Shown: piece after piece, positions 1-9,812 of the stretch | Layout of the letters: each line of letters opens with the position of its first letter | How positions within the stretch are numbered: position 1 is the stretch's first letter | Assembly: GCF_030818075.1 (NCBI RefSeq) | Contig: NZ_JAUSZZ010000001.1 | Location: 2,604,001 to 2,668,000 of the forward strand | Direction: 5' to 3' | DNA from: Microbacterium proteolyticum | GTDB taxonomy: Bacteria > Actinomycetota > Actinomycetes > Actinomycetales > Microbacteriaceae | Length of the DNA: 64,000 nt | The notes under the pieces: generated by a model | The model's database searches: none | What the model saw: only the letters and a program-made list of their open reading frames with translations | Told to the model about the DNA's origin: nothing | Translations under genes and position numbers: made by a program

Positions 1-769
1 CGACGAGGGGCACGGGGTCGGCCCCGGATGCCAGCGCGTGGCGCAGCGCGAGCAGTGCGGGGCCGTACTGGCCCGCGATGGCCGTGTCGGCCACGGTGAA
101 CGCCGAGGTCTCGACGCGACCGCCGTAGTAGCGCTCGACGGTGCGTTCGTCGATGTCGCCGGGGACGTCGGCGATGAGCTGCTGGCACGCGGCGGCGAGC
201 TCGGTGAGGTCGTCGGCGAAGGCGGAGACGAGAGAGCGCAGGGCCACCGGCGCGATGCGCTTCTGAGCGGCCTTGAACTCGCCGACGGCGAAGTCGAAGC
301 GGTCGGAGTCGCGCTTGACGGCGGGGCACGCGATCTCGATGCCGCCGCCCTGGCCGGATCGAATTCCGTCGAGCAGCTTCTTGCCCCGGACGCTCGCGCC
401 CGTATGGCGCAGCACCACGGTCGCGCCGTCCTGCGTCTGCGACAGGTACGACACGGCCTCGTTGAGGAAGGTGTCGCTGCACTTCTCGACGCCGCTGACA
501 CGAACCAGGCGCGGCTCGCCGAAGAGCGACGGCGAAGTGACCGCCAGCAGCGTTCCGGCCGCGTAGTCGTCCGCACGGATGTCGGTGACTTCGAGGCTCG
601 GGTCTTCGCTCTTGAGCATGGCGCGGATGCCGGCGGTCGCACGCTCGGCGCAGACTTCTTCGGGACCGGAGATGAGCACGATCGGCGCCGGCTGGGGGCT
701 GCGCCACGACACCTGCGGGATGGCCGACTTCGCCTTCGCGGGGGCTGCGCGTCGAGGGGCCGGGGTCAC
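1..769 (-). CDS. holA: DNA polymerase III delta subunit (3' end outside window)
   Basis: Delta subunit of the clamp loader, which opens the beta sliding clamp during DnaN loading. About 256 N-terminal residues are visible; the C-terminus lies beyond base 1. The protein opens with a basic Ala/Pro/Lys-rich tail, then IVLISGPEEVCAERA, the strand-loop region at the start of the HolA AAA-like domain, followed by the expected SLFGEPRLVRVSGVEK segment. The GTG start at 769 is chosen because a TAGGCT box lies 6 nt upstream, which fits a leaderless transcript. It lies directly downstream of comEC, the usual actinobacterial comEA-comEC-holA order. The -10 box overlaps the comEC stop codon, so holA may have its own promoter. 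Confidence 0.9.
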   Translation of the reverse strand, partial: MTPAPRRAAPAKAKSAIPQVSWRSPQPAPIVLISGPEEVCAERATAGIRAMLKSEDPSLEVTDIRADDYAAGTLLAVTSPSLFGEPRLVRVSGVEKCSDTFLNEAVSYLSQTQDGATVVLRHTGASVRGKKLLDGIRSGQGGGIEIACPAVKRDSDRFDFAVGEFKAAQKRIAPVALRSLVSAFADDLTELAAACQQLIADVPGDIDERTVERYYGGRVETSAFTVADTAIAGQYGPALLALRHALASGADPVPLV

Positions 770-775
770 TCCCCC

Positions 776-781
776 AGCCTA
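776..781 (-). promoter_or_regulatory. -10 box of holA (leaderless type)
   Basis: TAGGCT on the minus strand, six bases before the GTG start of holA. Its last three bases are also the TAG stop codon of comEC. No good -35 is visible. Confidence 0.45.
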
Positions 782-3127
782 CCGACCGGTTCCGACATCG
801 ACCGGGGCGGCGGACGCAGCCGCTCCGACATGCTCCCGCCAGAGGGTCAGCCGACCCTCGCCGTCGAGCCAGACGGCCAGGGCGCCGTCGCCGTCGGTGC
901 GCCCGATGGCGGTGCCGATGGCCGTCAGCATCGCCAGCAACTTTCCGGTGGGGTGTCCGTAGCGGTTGTCGGCGCCCACGCCGATGAGACCGACGGCGGG
1001 GTGCAGCTCCCGGTACAGGTCGGCATCCTGATCGGCGCTGCCGTGGTGCGACACCTTCACCACCTGCACGCGCGGAACATCCACGCGTCGGCGCAGAGCG
1101 GCCTGCGCTTCCTGTCCGAGGTCGCCGAGCATCACGGTGCGAGGGAAGCCCGCGCCCACGACGTCGATCGCGACGCTCGCGTCGTTGCCGGGCTCGGCGC
1201 GCGGCGGCGGTCCCAGCGCCTGCCAGTGGGTCGTGCCGAGCGCACCACCCGTCCCGGTCGTGGCCTCTTCCAGATGCGCACCGCCCGCGTGCAGGCGGTC
1301 GAGCAGCCTCGCGTCGGCCGCGCCGTCGACGGGACCGTGCACCACGAGCGCGGTGCGCCCGATGACGGCGGGCGTTCCCCCGACGTGGTCGAGGTCGAAG
1401 TGGGTCAGCACGAGCAGATCGAGGCGGCCGACGCCGAAGCGGTCGAGGCAGCGCGTGAGCGCCTCGGGTTCGGGTCCGGTGTCGACCAGCGCCACCGCGC
1501 CCCCCGATCGCCAGAGGGTGGCGTCACCCTGGCCGACGTCGCACATCGCGATCTGCCACGCCGACGGAACGGTCAGCGGCCCCGCGACCGTCCGAACGGC
1601 CGTCTGCGCCAGGACGACGCCGAGGGCCACCGCGGTCGTGAGCGCGGCGACCAGGGTGGTGCGCGGCAGACGTCGCGGACGGATGACGGCGACCGCGATG
1701 GCACCGCCCAGAAGGGCCAGGAGCCCCGCCCCCGCCGGTCCATCCGGCCAGGGGAGGTTCTGTGCGCCGATACCGGCGGTCGTGTGCGCGACGGCCGCGA
1801 TCCACGCGGCGGGTACCCACGCGAGGGCGGTGAGTCCGTCGCGCAGCCACGGGAACGGTGCGATGCACGCGAGCGCTCCGGCGATGGTCGCCGGCGCCGC
1901 CGCAGGGTCGGCCACCAGGTTGGCCGCGACGCCGAGCAGGGGCACGTGCGGGTCGATCAGCACGATGAGGGGTCCGCACACCACTTGGGCGGACGTGGGA
2001 ACGGCGAGGGCGAGCGCGAGAGCGCGCGGCATCCATCGCTGCAGCCCGGCGGCGAGGGGGCGCGCCAGCACGAGCAGCGCGCCGGTGGCCGCCGCTGACA
2101 GCGCGAAGCCGAGCGATCGGCTCAACCACGGATCGAGCACGAGCAGCACGGTGACCGCCAGCGACAGCACCGCGACCCCGATGGCGGGCCTGCCGAGTGC
2201 GAGCGCCAGCATCGCCACGAGGGCCATCGCCGCAGCCCGGATGACGCTGGGCTCGGGGGTCACCAGGGCGACGAAGGCCGCGAGCACGATGATCGCTCCC
2301 CCGACGCGGACCGCCCGGCGTGCACCGCACAGCGCGAACAGCGCAAAGGCGGCACCGACGACGATCGCGCAGTTGGCACCGGAGACCGCGGTGAGATGCG
2401 ACAGGGAGGACGCAGTCATCGCCGTCTCCGTCGCGGGGTCGAGGCTCGACGTGTCGCCGACGGCGAGCCCGGGGACCAGCCCGGCTCCCGGCTGCGGCAG
2501 GCCTCGCGTCGACGCCACGAGACCGTCGCGAACACTCTCCAACCACGCCCACACGCCGCCCGGCTCGGCGGCCGCGACCACCTCGTCGGCCCGCACCACG
2601 AGGGCCGCACGCTCGCCCGACGCCGCCGGAACGGCCCGCCCCGACAGCTGCACCGCGCTTCCCATCCCGGCGCGCGACAGCGCGGCTCTCCCCTCCGCGT
2701 CGACGAGCACCCGAGCCGGCACCGCCCCGGTGACCGTCGCATCGCCCGCCCGCACTGTCGAGGCCACCGCGTCGAACCACGCGCCCCCGTCGGCGGAGCC
2801 GTCGATGCGGCCGGTGACCGTCACGTCGAGTTCGAGGTGGCGACCCCCTTCCGCCTGCAACGCAGCGATCTGGCTTCGGACGGGGGCGAGGGATGCCACG
2901 GTCCCCGCTGCTGCCGCGCTGCACGCCAGTGCGACGGCCACCACGGCGAGCACCGGCCGCCGCCACCGCACCAGGACGGCGGTGGCGATGCACGACAGGA
3001 CCCCCAGCAGGACGGCGAGCAGGATGGCATCCGGGACGCACGTCGCCAGGCCCGCGGCCGCCCAGGTCGTCGCCGCGACCGAGACCGGTCGGAGCGCCCG
3101 TCGCCGCAGAGCGCGTCGCGTGCTCAT
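779..3127 (-). CDS. comEC: ComEC/Rec2-type DNA-uptake channel
   Basis: Polytopic membrane protein of 782 residues that in competent bacteria carries single-stranded DNA across the membrane. An N-terminal helix pair and OB-like region (about 30-190) precede the Competence domain with many hydrophobic helices (about 220-500, including the VSGANCAIVVGAAFALFAL region). A C-terminal metallo-beta-lactamase-like domain carries HFDLDHVGG near residue 575 and VSHHGSADQD further on. The ATG at 3127 overlaps the comEA stop as ATGA, so the two are translationally coupled; in-frame starts further upstream would lie inside comEA and are rejected. Competence in Microbacteriaceae is little studied, so the DNA-uptake role is inferred from the family. 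Confidence 0.92.
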   Translation of the reverse strand: MSTRRALRRRALRPVSVAATTWAAAGLATCVPDAILLAVLLGVLSCIATAVLVRWRRPVLAVVAVALACSAAAAGTVASLAPVRSQIAALQAEGGRHLELDVTVTGRIDGSADGGAWFDAVASTVRAGDATVTGAVPARVLVDAEGRAALSRAGMGSAVQLSGRAVPAASGERAALVVRADEVVAAAEPGGVWAWLESVRDGLVASTRGLPQPGAGLVPGLAVGDTSSLDPATETAMTASSLSHLTAVSGANCAIVVGAAFALFALCGARRAVRVGGAIIVLAAFVALVTPEPSVIRAAAMALVAMLALALGRPAIGVAVLSLAVTVLLVLDPWLSRSLGFALSAAATGALLVLARPLAAGLQRWMPRALALALAVPTSAQVVCGPLIVLIDPHVPLLGVAANLVADPAAAPATIAGALACIAPFPWLRDGLTALAWVPAAWIAAVAHTTAGIGAQNLPWPDGPAGAGLLALLGGAIAVAVIRPRRLPRTTLVAALTTAVALGVVLAQTAVRTVAGPLTVPSAWQIAMCDVGQGDATLWRSGGAVALVDTGPEPEALTRCLDRFGVGRLDLLVLTHFDLDHVGGTPAVIGRTALVVHGPVDGAADARLLDRLHAGGAHLEEATTGTGGALGTTHWQALGPPPRAEPGNDASVAIDVVGAGFPRTVMLGDLGQEAQAALRRRVDVPRVQVVKVSHHGSADQDADLYRELHPAVGLIGVGADNRYGHPTGKLLAMLTAIGTAIGRTDGDGALAVWLDGEGRLTLWREHVGAAASAAPVDVGTGR

Positions 3128-3756
3128 ACGCGCACCAGATCGCGGAGCGCGGCGAGCATCTTCTCGCCGATCCCCGGCACCGACTGCAGGTCGTCGACGC
3201 TGGTGAACCGGCCGTTCGTCTCGCGCCACTCGATGATGCGGTCGGCCATGGCGGGACCGACGCGCGGCAAGGTGTCGAGCTGCTCGCGCGTCGCCGTGTT
3301 GAGGTCGATCAGCCCACCGGACGCGGATCCGTCGTCGCCGGCTCCCCCGGGCTCGGACGTCTCGGCCCCGACCACCGGTACGACGATCTGCTCGCCGTCG
3401 GCGACCGGCCGAGCGAGGTTCACCCCGTCGCGGTCCGCATCGTCGGCGAACCCACCGGCCTGGGCGATGGCGTCGGCCACCCGGTCGCCGGCGTCGAGGC
3501 GATAGAGCCCCGCCTCTTTAACCGCGCCGGCGACGTGGACGTACAGCCCCGCCTCCGCGAGCGGTGGGGGCACGGAGGAGGCCGTGGAGACGGGCTCCAC
3601 GACCTCGGCCCCCGTCGCCCCGCGCAGCATCCCGATCCCGACGGTCACCGCGAATGCGAGGAGGACGATCACGATGACGGCCCCGATGCCCAGCCGCGCG
3701 CGGGGCGGCAGGTGCTCGCTCGCCGCGGCGGAAGGTGCAGGAGAAGTCTCGGTCAC
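3124..3756 (-). CDS. comEA: ComEA-type helix-hairpin-helix DNA-binding protein
   Basis: Membrane-anchored DNA receptor of the competence system, 210 residues. A single hydrophobic helix (about 22-45, IVIVLLAFAVTVGIG) is followed by an SLBB-like domain (LYVHVAGAVKEAGLYRL) and a C-terminal pair of helix-hairpin-helix motifs (LIDLNTATREQLDTLPRVG and VDDLQSVPGIGEKMLAAL). This is the standard actinobacterial ComEA layout. The GTG start at 3756 has TAACGT exactly 6 nt upstream, so the mRNA is probably leaderless. It overlaps comEC by four bases. Outside competence, this protein could simply bind DNA at the envelope. Confidence 0.92.
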   Translation of the reverse strand: MTETSPAPSAAASEHLPPRARLGIGAVIVIVLLAFAVTVGIGMLRGATGAEVVEPVSTASSVPPPLAEAGLYVHVAGAVKEAGLYRLDAGDRVADAIAQAGGFADDADRDGVNLARPVADGEQIVVPVVGAETSEPGGAGDDGSASGGLIDLNTATREQLDTLPRVGPAMADRIIEWRETNGRFTSVDDLQSVPGIGEKMLAALRDLVRV

Positions 3757-3762
3757 GCCTCG

Positions 3763-3768
3763 ACGTTA
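3763..3768 (-). promoter_or_regulatory. -10 box of the comEA-comEC operon
   Basis: TAACGT on the minus strand, six bases before the comEA GTG start, matching the TANNNT-N6-start pattern seen at many genes here. Confidence 0.45.
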
Positions 3769-3931
3769 GGAAGATCGGTCTCGCCCGCGGGGCCACTCGA
3801 GCCCATTCCGTGCGCGACGAGCGCGATGTGCCCGCTGGGGAGAAGACGCATGGGCGGATGGCGACGGCGGCTACGCGTCGAGCCGACGCGACGGGAGCGC
3901 GTACTCCCTCGCCGTCTGACAGCCGAGAACA

Positions 3932-3983
3932 CCGGATGCCACGCCCTCGACCCTCCGCAGAGAGCCGGAGACGTGGCATCCGG
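3932..3983 (-). terminator. Hairpin after leuS built from inverted GGATGCC motifs
   Basis: CCGGATGCCACG (3932-3943) and CGTGGCATCCGG (3972-3983) form a perfect 12-bp stem around a 28-nt loop, nine bases beyond the leuS stop codon. There is no clear U-tract. The placement suggests a terminator or 3'-end stabiliser. The stem contains the over-represented heptamer GGATGCC in both orientations. Confidence 0.55.
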
Positions 3984-3992
3984 CTTCGACGC

Positions 3993-6566
3993 TTACTTCG
4001 TCGAGAAGCTGACCACCTTCGGCGGGCGCACCACCGCGCGGACGATCTCACGATCGCCCAGCGCTCGGCGCACTTTCTCGTCGCCGCGGGCGAGCTTCTC
4101 GAGCTCGTCGGCGCCGATCTTGGCCGAGACCTCGAGGGTGCCGCGCACCTTGCCGTCGATCTGCACGACGGCCACGACGTTGTCTTCGACCAGCAGGGTC
4201 GGGTCGGCCTGACGCCAGGTCACCAGCCCCACGAAGCCGTCGTAGCCCAGCGTCTGCCACATCTCTTCGGCGGTGTGCGGGGCGAACAGGTCGAGGGTCA
4301 TCGCGATGACCTCGGCGGCCTCGCGAACGGCCGGGTCGCTCGTACCGGCGGAGCCGTCGATGGCCTTGCGGGTGGCGTTGACCAGCTCCATCAGGCGCGC
4401 GACGACGACGTTGAACTTCGTCTGCTCGATGAGGTTCGGGGCCTCGGCCAGCAGGCGGTGCGTCGCGCGGCGGAGGGCCTTGTCGCCCTCGGCCCACACG
4501 ACATCGGTCTCGCTGTCGACGTCGTGCGCGATGCGCAGGGCGCGGGCGAGGAACTTCGCCGCACCGGTCGTGGAGACGTCGTTCCAGTCCTTGTCGTCTT
4601 CCACCGGGCCGGCGAAGGCGAGCGCGACGCGCAGGGCGTCGGCGCCGTGGGCGTCGAGCTCCTCCTGGAACAGCACCAGGTTGCCCTTGCTCTTCGACAT
4701 CTTCGCGCCGTCGAGGATGACCATGCCCTGGTTGATCAGGCTCGAGAAGGGTTCGGTGAACTCCACCAGGCCCATGTCGAACAACGCCTTGGTGATGAAG
4801 CGGGCGTACAGCAGGTGCAGGATCGCGTGCTCGACGCCGCCGATGTAGAAGTCGACCGGGCCCCACTTCGCCGCCTCGCGGCCCGAGAACGCCTCGGTCT
4901 CGCTCTTCGGCGACAGGAAGCGCAAGTAGTACCAGGAGCTGTCGACGAAGGTGTCCATCGTGTCGGGGTCGCGCAGCAGCGTCTGCCCCGTCTCGGGGTC
5001 GGTCACCTGCACCCACTCGGTCGCCGCGCCCAGGGGCGACGTGCCCTTGGGCTTCAGGTCGAGACCCTCGACCGACGGCAGCACGACCGGCAGCTGGTCG
5101 GCCGGGACGGGCGTGATCGACCCGTCCTCGCCGTGCAGCATCGGAATCGGCGTGCCCCAATAGCGCTGGCGCGAGATGAGCCAGTCGCGCAGGCGGTAGG
5201 TCTTGGCGGCGCGGCCGACGCCCTTGGCTTCGAGCTCCTCGATGATGCGCGCGATCGCGTGGCGCTTGGACAGACCGTTCAGCGAACCCGAGTTCGTCAT
5301 GCGGCCGTCACCGGTCAGGGCGATTCCCGTCTTCGCCGGATCGAGGTCGTCGAGATCGCCGAACGGATCGATCGGCACACCGTTCTCGTCGAGCTCGATC
5401 ACGGGGATGGAGCCCGTCACGGGAGCGTTGGTGTCGACGACCACCTTGACGGGCAGGTCGAACGCGCGGGCGAAGTCGAGGTCGCGCTGGTCGTGCGCGG
5501 GCACGGCCATGACGGCGCCGTGACCGTAGTCGGCCAGCACGTAGTCCGCAGCCCAGATCGGCAGCTTCTCGCCGTTGACGGGGTTGATCGCGTAGTGGCC
5601 GAGGAACACGCCGGTCTTGGGGCGGTCGGTGGCCTGACGCTCGATGTCGGTCGCGCGCTGCACCTGCGCGAGGTACGCCTCGAACGTCTCGCGCACACCC
5701 TGATCGGCGGATGCCGCCAGCTCGGCCGCGAGGTCGGACTCGGGCGCCACGACGAAGAACGTCGCCCCGTGCAGCGTGTCGGGGCGGGTGGAGAAGACCG
5801 TGATCTTCTCGTCACCGCCCTCGATCTCGAACTCGATGTCGGCGCCGACCGAGCGGCCGATCCAGTTGCGCTGCATCTGGATGACCTTGCTCGGCCAGAA
5901 GCCTTCGAGCTGGTTCAGGTCGTCGAGCAGGCGGTCGGCGTAGTCGGTGATGCGCAGGAACCACTGGGTCAGCTTCTTCTTGACCACGACGGCGCCGCTG
6001 CGCTCCGACGTGCCGTCGGGCAGCACCTGCTCGTTGGCGAGCACGGTCTGGTCGACCGGGTCCCAGTTGACCAGAGCGTCTTTGCGGTACGCCAGGCCCT
6101 TCTCGTACAGCTTCTGGAACAGCCACTGGTTCCAGCGGTAGTACTCGGGGTCGCTGGTGTGCAGCACCCGGCTCCAGTCGAACGAGACGCCGTAGTCCTT
6201 CAGGCTCGCCTTCTGCTGGGCGATGTTGGCGTAGGTCCACTCGACCGGGTCGGCACCGCGCTTGATGGCGGCGTTCTCGGCGGGCAGGCCGAACGAGTCC
6301 CACCCGATGGGGTTGAGCACGTTGTAGCCGCGGTGACGCCAGAAACGGGCCACGATGTCGGAGTAGAGGTAGTTCTCGGCGTGCCCCATGTGCAGGTCGC
6401 CCGAGGGATACGGGAACATCGCGAGCACGTACTTGCGGGGGCGGGTGTCGTCGTCGCCGCCGGCGCGGAACGGGTCTTTGTCGGCCCACGCCTGCTGCCA
6501 CTTCGCCTGGATGGCGTGGGTGTCGAAGCCACCGTCGCGGGCGTCGGGTGCGGAGTTCTGAGACAC
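3993..6566 (-). CDS. leuS: Leucyl-tRNA synthetase
   Basis: Charges tRNA-Leu with leucine in the cytoplasm. The 857-residue class I synthetase has the HIGH signature as HMGH near residue 59 ([20 protein letters not shown]), the inserted CP1 editing domain (about 230-430, including the [13 protein letters not shown] loop and [13 protein letters not shown]), KMSKSKGN near residue 622, and an anticodon-binding C-terminal region. The GTG at 6566 (VSQNSAPDA) is preferred. Longer in-frame starts run antisense into the next gene and carry no conserved sequence. It is followed by a GGATGCC hairpin. Confidence 0.97.
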   Translation of the reverse strand: MSQNSAPDARDGGFDTHAIQAKWQQAWADKDPFRAGGDDDTRPRKYVLAMFPYPSGDLHMGHAENYLYSDIVARFWRHRGYNVLNPIGWDSFGLPAENAAIKRGADPVEWTYANIAQQKASLKDYGVSFDWSRVLHTSDPEYYRWNQWLFQKLYEKGLAYRKDALVNWDPVDQTVLANEQVLPDGTSERSGAVVVKKKLTQWFLRITDYADRLLDDLNQLEGFWPSKVIQMQRNWIGRSVGADIEFEIEGGDEKITVFSTRPDTLHGATFFVVAPESDLAAELAASADQGVRETFEAYLAQVQRATDIERQATDRPKTGVFLGHYAINPVNGEKLPIWAADYVLADYGHGAVMAVPAHDQRDLDFARAFDLPVKVVVDTNAPVTGSIPVIELDENGVPIDPFGDLDDLDPAKTGIALTGDGRMTNSGSLNGLSKRHAIARIIEELEAKGVGRAAKTYRLRDWLISRQRYWGTPIPMLHGEDGSITPVPADQLPVVLPSVEGLDLKPKGTSPLGAATEWVQVTDPETGQTLLRDPDTMDTFVDSSWYYLRFLSPKSETEAFSGREAAKWGPVDFYIGGVEHAILHLLYARFITKALFDMGLVEFTEPFSSLINQGMVILDGAKMSKSKGNLVLFQEELDAHGADALRVALAFAGPVEDDKDWNDVSTTGAAKFLARALRIAHDVDSETDVVWAEGDKALRRATHRLLAEAPNLIEQTKFNVVVARLMELVNATRKAIDGSAGTSDPAVREAAEVIAMTLDLFAPHTAEEMWQTLGYDGFVGLVTWRQADPTLLVEDNVVAVVQIDGKVRGTLEVSAKIGADELEKLARGDEKVRRALGDREIVRAVVRPPKVVSFSTK

Positions 6567-6631
6567 GGGAAAAGCCAATCGTGTGAGTCGGGAGGCCACG
6601 AGGCCAGCGTCCAGGGTATCGGACCCGCACC

Positions 6632-7870
6632 TCACCACCCGGGCGGGACCTCGGCACCGAGCGCGGCGAGGGGGGCGCGCGCCTTGATGCCGACCTCCGC
6701 GACCTCGGATGCCGCGACCGACCGCCACGTGATCCCTCCCCCGGCGCCGACGTAGGCGGCATCCGGTTCCACGACGATGCTGCGGATCACCATCGCGAGA
6801 TCCGCCGAGCCGTCGTCTCCGATCCAGCCGAACGCGCCCGAGTAGAGCCCGCGCGGAGCGGCTTCGAGGTGGGCCAGGATCTGCATCGCGGATTCCTTCG
6901 GCGCCCCCGTCATGCTGCCCGCGGGGAACGCGGCCTCCAGCAGCCCGCCGACGGTCGTGCCGGGCAGGAGCCGTCCCGACACCTCGCTCACGAGCTGGTG
7001 CACGTGCGGATAGCTCTCCACCTCGAGCAGGCGGTCGACGCCCACCGTCGACGGCTCGCAGACCCGCGAGAGGTCGTTGCGCATGAGGTCGACGATCATG
7101 ACGTTCTCGGCGCGCTCCTTGGCATCCGATCGCAGGTCGTCGGCGAGCGCCGCGTCGCGCACCGGATCGGCCGCGCGAGGGCGGGTGCCTTTGATCGGGT
7201 GCGTGTGCACGGCACCGCCGCGCACCTCGAGGAAGCGCTCGGGCGATGCGCTCACCAGGGTCGTGTCCCCGATGCGGACGAAGCCGGCGTGGTGAGACGT
7301 CGAGCTGCGGCGAAGGCGACGGAAGACCGCGAGCGCATCCACCGCCCCGGGAACGGTGAACCGGGTCGTGAGGCACAGCTGATACGCGTCGCCCTCCCGG
7401 ATGCGCTCGCGGCACGCGGCGATGAGCTCGGCGTAGCGTTCGGGGGTGACGCGGGCGGATGCCACGCCGCGGTCAACGGCGGGGGCGACGTCTCGGGGCG
7501 CGGGGGCGTCGGCGATGCGCTCGGCGAGGGCCGGGTCGCCGACGGCGTACGCCTGCCGCGACGCGTGGTCGAAGGCGAGCATCGCGTCGACGCGCAGCCA
7601 TGACCCTTCGCCCTCGTACGTACGCCAGCCGACCCATCCGCCGCGGAACGGACCGCCTTCGCCTCCACGGGCACCGGATGCCGCGGCATCCTGCTGCATC
7701 GGGCGGGACGACGCGTCGAGGTGCCCCGTGCCCATCCAGCTCCACCCCGTCTGCGCGTCCACGCCCGCATCGAGCCAGAACGCCTCGGGGGCGCCGGCGA
7801 ACAGGTGCAGGAACGCCGCTTCGGGGTCGACCCACGCGGCGCGGGTGAACGAGGGGGCGGAGTGCGGCAC
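6632..7870 (-). CDS. pabB: Aminodeoxychorismate synthase component I-like chorismate-binding enzyme
   Basis: Predicted to aminate chorismate to 4-amino-4-deoxychorismate for folate synthesis, working with a PabA glutaminase encoded elsewhere. The 412-residue protein has a degenerate N-terminal half and a complete chorismate-binding domain: the CLTTRF segment (about 160), [11 protein letters not shown] (about 225), NDLSRVC and the [14 protein letters not shown] active-site loop (about 315-330). Anthranilate synthase TrpE and isochorismate synthases share this domain, but the short N-terminus and KGTRPR favour PabB. The GTG start at 7870 has TAGCCT six bases upstream. A folC gene lies about 21 kb away in the window. 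Confidence 0.82.
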   Translation of the reverse strand: MPHSAPSFTRAAWVDPEAAFLHLFAGAPEAFWLDAGVDAQTGWSWMGTGHLDASSRPMQQDAAASGARGGEGGPFRGGWVGWRTYEGEGSWLRVDAMLAFDHASRQAYAVGDPALAERIADAPAPRDVAPAVDRGVASARVTPERYAELIAACRERIREGDAYQLCLTTRFTVPGAVDALAVFRRLRRSSTSHHAGFVRIGDTTLVSASPERFLEVRGGAVHTHPIKGTRPRAADPVRDAALADDLRSDAKERAENVMIVDLMRNDLSRVCEPSTVGVDRLLEVESYPHVHQLVSEVSGRLLPGTTVGGLLEAAFPAGSMTGAPKESAMQILAHLEAAPRGLYSGAFGWIGDDGSADLAMVIRSIVVEPDAAYVGAGGGITWRSVAASEVAEVGIKARAPLAALGAEVPPGW

Positions 7871-7876
7871 GCTCCC

Positions 7877-7882
7877 AGGCTA
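7877..7882 (-). promoter_or_regulatory. -10 box of pabB (leaderless type)
   Basis: TAGCCT on the minus strand with six bases (GGGAGC) to the GTG start. It is separated by 17 bases from the divergent -10 box of the dedA gene. Confidence 0.4.
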
Positions 7883-7899
7883 GGGGTGGCGCGCGGCTC

Positions 7900-7905
7900 T
7901 AGGCT
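7900..7905 (+). promoter_or_regulatory. -10 box of the dedA-like gene
   Basis: TAGGCT with seven bases to the GTG start at 7913. Confidence 0.4.
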
Positions 7906-7912
7906 GACGGGG

Positions 7913-8593
7913 GTGAACGAGATCCTCACGTGGCTGCTCGACGTCGTCCAGAACGTCGACCCCGTGCTGCGCACCGTCATCGCCGGCATCGCGGTCATGC
8001 TCGAGACGAGCGTGCTGGTCGGGCTGATCGTGCCCGGTGACACGATGGTGATCGTCGCGGGGACGGCCGTGGGATCGCCCCTCGAGGGCGTCGTCCTCGC
8101 CGCGGCCATCGTGGTGGGTGCACTCGTGGGCGAGAGCCTCGGCTTCTGGCTCGGCCGGTACTTCGGCCCGCGCATCCGCGCGTCGCGACTCGGTCAGAAG
8201 CTCGGTGAGCGCAACTGGGCGCGCGCCGACCGGTATCTGCGTCGCCGCGGCGGACTGGCCATCTTCCTGTCGCGATTCCTCCCCGTACTGCACTCCCTCG
8301 TCCCCCTGACCGTCGGGATGAGCGGGTACAGCTACCGGCGCTTCCTCGCCTGGACCACGCCCGCCTGCGTCATCTGGGCGGGGCTGTACGTCTCGGTGGC
8401 CGCCACCGCCGCGGGCACCTACCGCGAGCTCGCGGATCAGCTCCACTACGCGGGGTATGTCTTCGTCGGCATCCTGGTGGTCTTCCTCGTTCTGGTGTTC
8501 GTCGGCAAGAAAGTCATCGAACGCGCGGAAAGACGTCATCTGGCCGATGACGTCCAGCCCCTCGAACCCGCGGACGGCGACGTGAAAGACTGA
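7913..8593 (+). CDS. DedA family membrane protein
   Basis: DedA/VTT-family integral membrane protein of 226 residues. Members act in undecaprenyl-phosphate or phospholipid recycling and envelope homeostasis. It has the re-entrant segment IVPGDTMVIVAGTAVGS (about 40-57), the conserved FLSRFLPVLHSLVPLTVGMSG region (about 120-140) and two further C-terminal hydrophobic helices. The start is GTG 7913, seven bases after a TAGGCT box; upstream in-frame starts lie in the antisense strand of pabB. The stop is six bases before the next gene, an App1-like phosphatase, so the two probably form one envelope-lipid operon. Confidence 0.88.
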   Translation: MNEILTWLLDVVQNVDPVLRTVIAGIAVMLETSVLVGLIVPGDTMVIVAGTAVGSPLEGVVLAAAIVVGALVGESLGFWLGRYFGPRIRASRLGQKLGERNWARADRYLRRRGGLAIFLSRFLPVLHSLVPLTVGMSGYSYRRFLAWTTPACVIWAGLYVSVAATAAGTYRELADQLHYAGYVFVGILVVFLVLVFVGKKVIERAERRHLADDVQPLEPADGDVKD

Positions 8594-8598
8594 GGCCG

Positions 8599-9639
8599 AT
8601 GCCTCGTTCTTCTCGCGCCACTCGCGCCAAGGTGCTCTGGTTCGCCCGACTGGAGCGCCGCTTCCACCGGTGGCGTGAACGGCGTGCCCGTGCACGCGGC
8701 CTCCGCCCCGCCGTCGTCGGCTTCCCCGGCTACGGCACCCAGGAATGGGTGCGCGTCCTCGGACGCGTGCTCATCGCTCCGCCGCTCAAACGCACCTCGA
8801 CCGGGGAGTTCGCGAGCCTGCGCGGCTGGCGGAGTTTCGCCGCCGTGCCCGTCGGCTTCGCGCAGGTCGAGGTCGTGATCGACGGCGTCACGCACAAGGT
8901 CTCCGCCGACCGCGGCGGCGTGATCGACGCGAAGCTCCCCGCCGGTCTCGCACCCGGGTGGCAGACGGTCACGATGTCGGTCGAGGGCAGCGAGCCCACC
9001 GAGACCCGCGTGTTCATCGTGGGCGCCGACGTGCGCTTCGGCATCGTGAGCGACATCGACGACACCGTCATGGTGACGGCCCTCCCCCGGCCTCTGCTCG
9101 CGGCCTGGAACTCGTTCGTGGTCGACGAGCACGCCCGTCAGCCGGTGCCCGGCATGGCGGTGATGCTCGAACGCATCACGCGTGAGAACCCCGGCATCCC
9201 CGTCATCTACCTCTCCACCGGGGCGTGGAACGTCGCCCCGACGCTCACGCGGTTCATGCGCCGCCACCTCTTCCCGGCAGGGTCCTTCCTGCTCACGGAC
9301 TGGGGTCCCACGCACGATCGCTGGTTCCGCAGCGGCCGCGATCACAAGGAGCTGAACCTCCGCCGCATCGCCGACGAGTTCCCGCAGGTGAAGTGGCTGC
9401 TCGTCGGCGATGACGGCCAGCACGATGACGCCATCTACACCGGCTTCGCGATCGAGCGGCCGCAGAGCGTCGCCGCCGTGGCCATCCGCCGCCTCCTGCC
9501 CGCCGAGGCCGTGCTCGCCGGTGGCCGCACGGTCGTCGACGATCACTCCGCGGCCGAGGTGCCCTGGGTGACCGGGTCGGACGGGGCGGCGCTGCTCGAT
9601 CGCCTGCAGGACGTCGGGGTCGTCGCGCGCGACGCCTGA
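8599..9639 (+). CDS. App1-like (DUF2183) phosphatidate phosphatase domain protein
   Basis: 346-residue protein of the App1/DUF2183 family, whose yeast founder dephosphorylates phosphatidate. The catalytic HAD-type DxDxT signature is visible as VSDIDDTV at about residues 150-157. A phosphatase-core motif YLSTGAWNV and the acidic GDDGQHDDAIY follow. The N-terminal 130 residues form the beta-rich DUF2183 leader domain. No signal peptide is obvious, so it is probably cytoplasmic or membrane-associated. It sits six bases downstream of the DedA gene; together they suggest phospholipid or carrier-lipid turnover. The substrate is not established for bacterial members. Confidence 0.85.
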   Translation: MPRSSRATRAKVLWFARLERRFHRWRERRARARGLRPAVVGFPGYGTQEWVRVLGRVLIAPPLKRTSTGEFASLRGWRSFAAVPVGFAQVEVVIDGVTHKVSADRGGVIDAKLPAGLAPGWQTVTMSVEGSEPTETRVFIVGADVRFGIVSDIDDTVMVTALPRPLLAAWNSFVVDEHARQPVPGMAVMLERITRENPGIPVIYLSTGAWNVAPTLTRFMRRHLFPAGSFLLTDWGPTHDRWFRSGRDHKELNLRRIADEFPQVKWLLVGDDGQHDDAIYTGFAIERPQSVAAVAIRRLLPAEAVLAGGRTVVDDHSAAEVPWVTGSDGAALLDRLQDVGVVARDA

Positions 9640-9800
9640 CCGTGGTTCGGCGCATCTCGGGCTGAGAGTGCGCGGGTCCCGGAGGTCGCGCGGGCGGTTC
9701 CGGATGCGGCGGCGGTTCCGGATGCCGCTGCGTCCCCGGATGCCGGGGGCACGGGCACTCGACCACCGCGGTGCAGCGGCCCGATGTCGGACGGTGCGCG

Positions 9801-9806
9801 TACGGT
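9801..9806 (+). promoter_or_regulatory. -10 box of the SRAP gene
   Basis: TACGGT with six bases (GGAGGC) to the ATG at 9813; GGAGG could also act as a very close ribosome-binding site. The 173-base gap before it holds three tandem partial copies of a CGGTTCCGGATGC-like motif (about 9697-9750). Confidence 0.4.
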
Positions 9807-9812
9807 GGAGGC

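Noticed and set aside
38..2098. 686-codon plus-strand open frame opposite holA/comEC
   Set aside because: It is antisense to two well-supported genes, has Arg/Gly/Asp-rich composition typical of GC-rich shadow frames, and matches no family.
3735..6755. 1006-codon plus-strand open frame opposite leuS
   Set aside because: leuS on the other strand has all catalytic motifs; the long opposite frame follows from third-position G+C.
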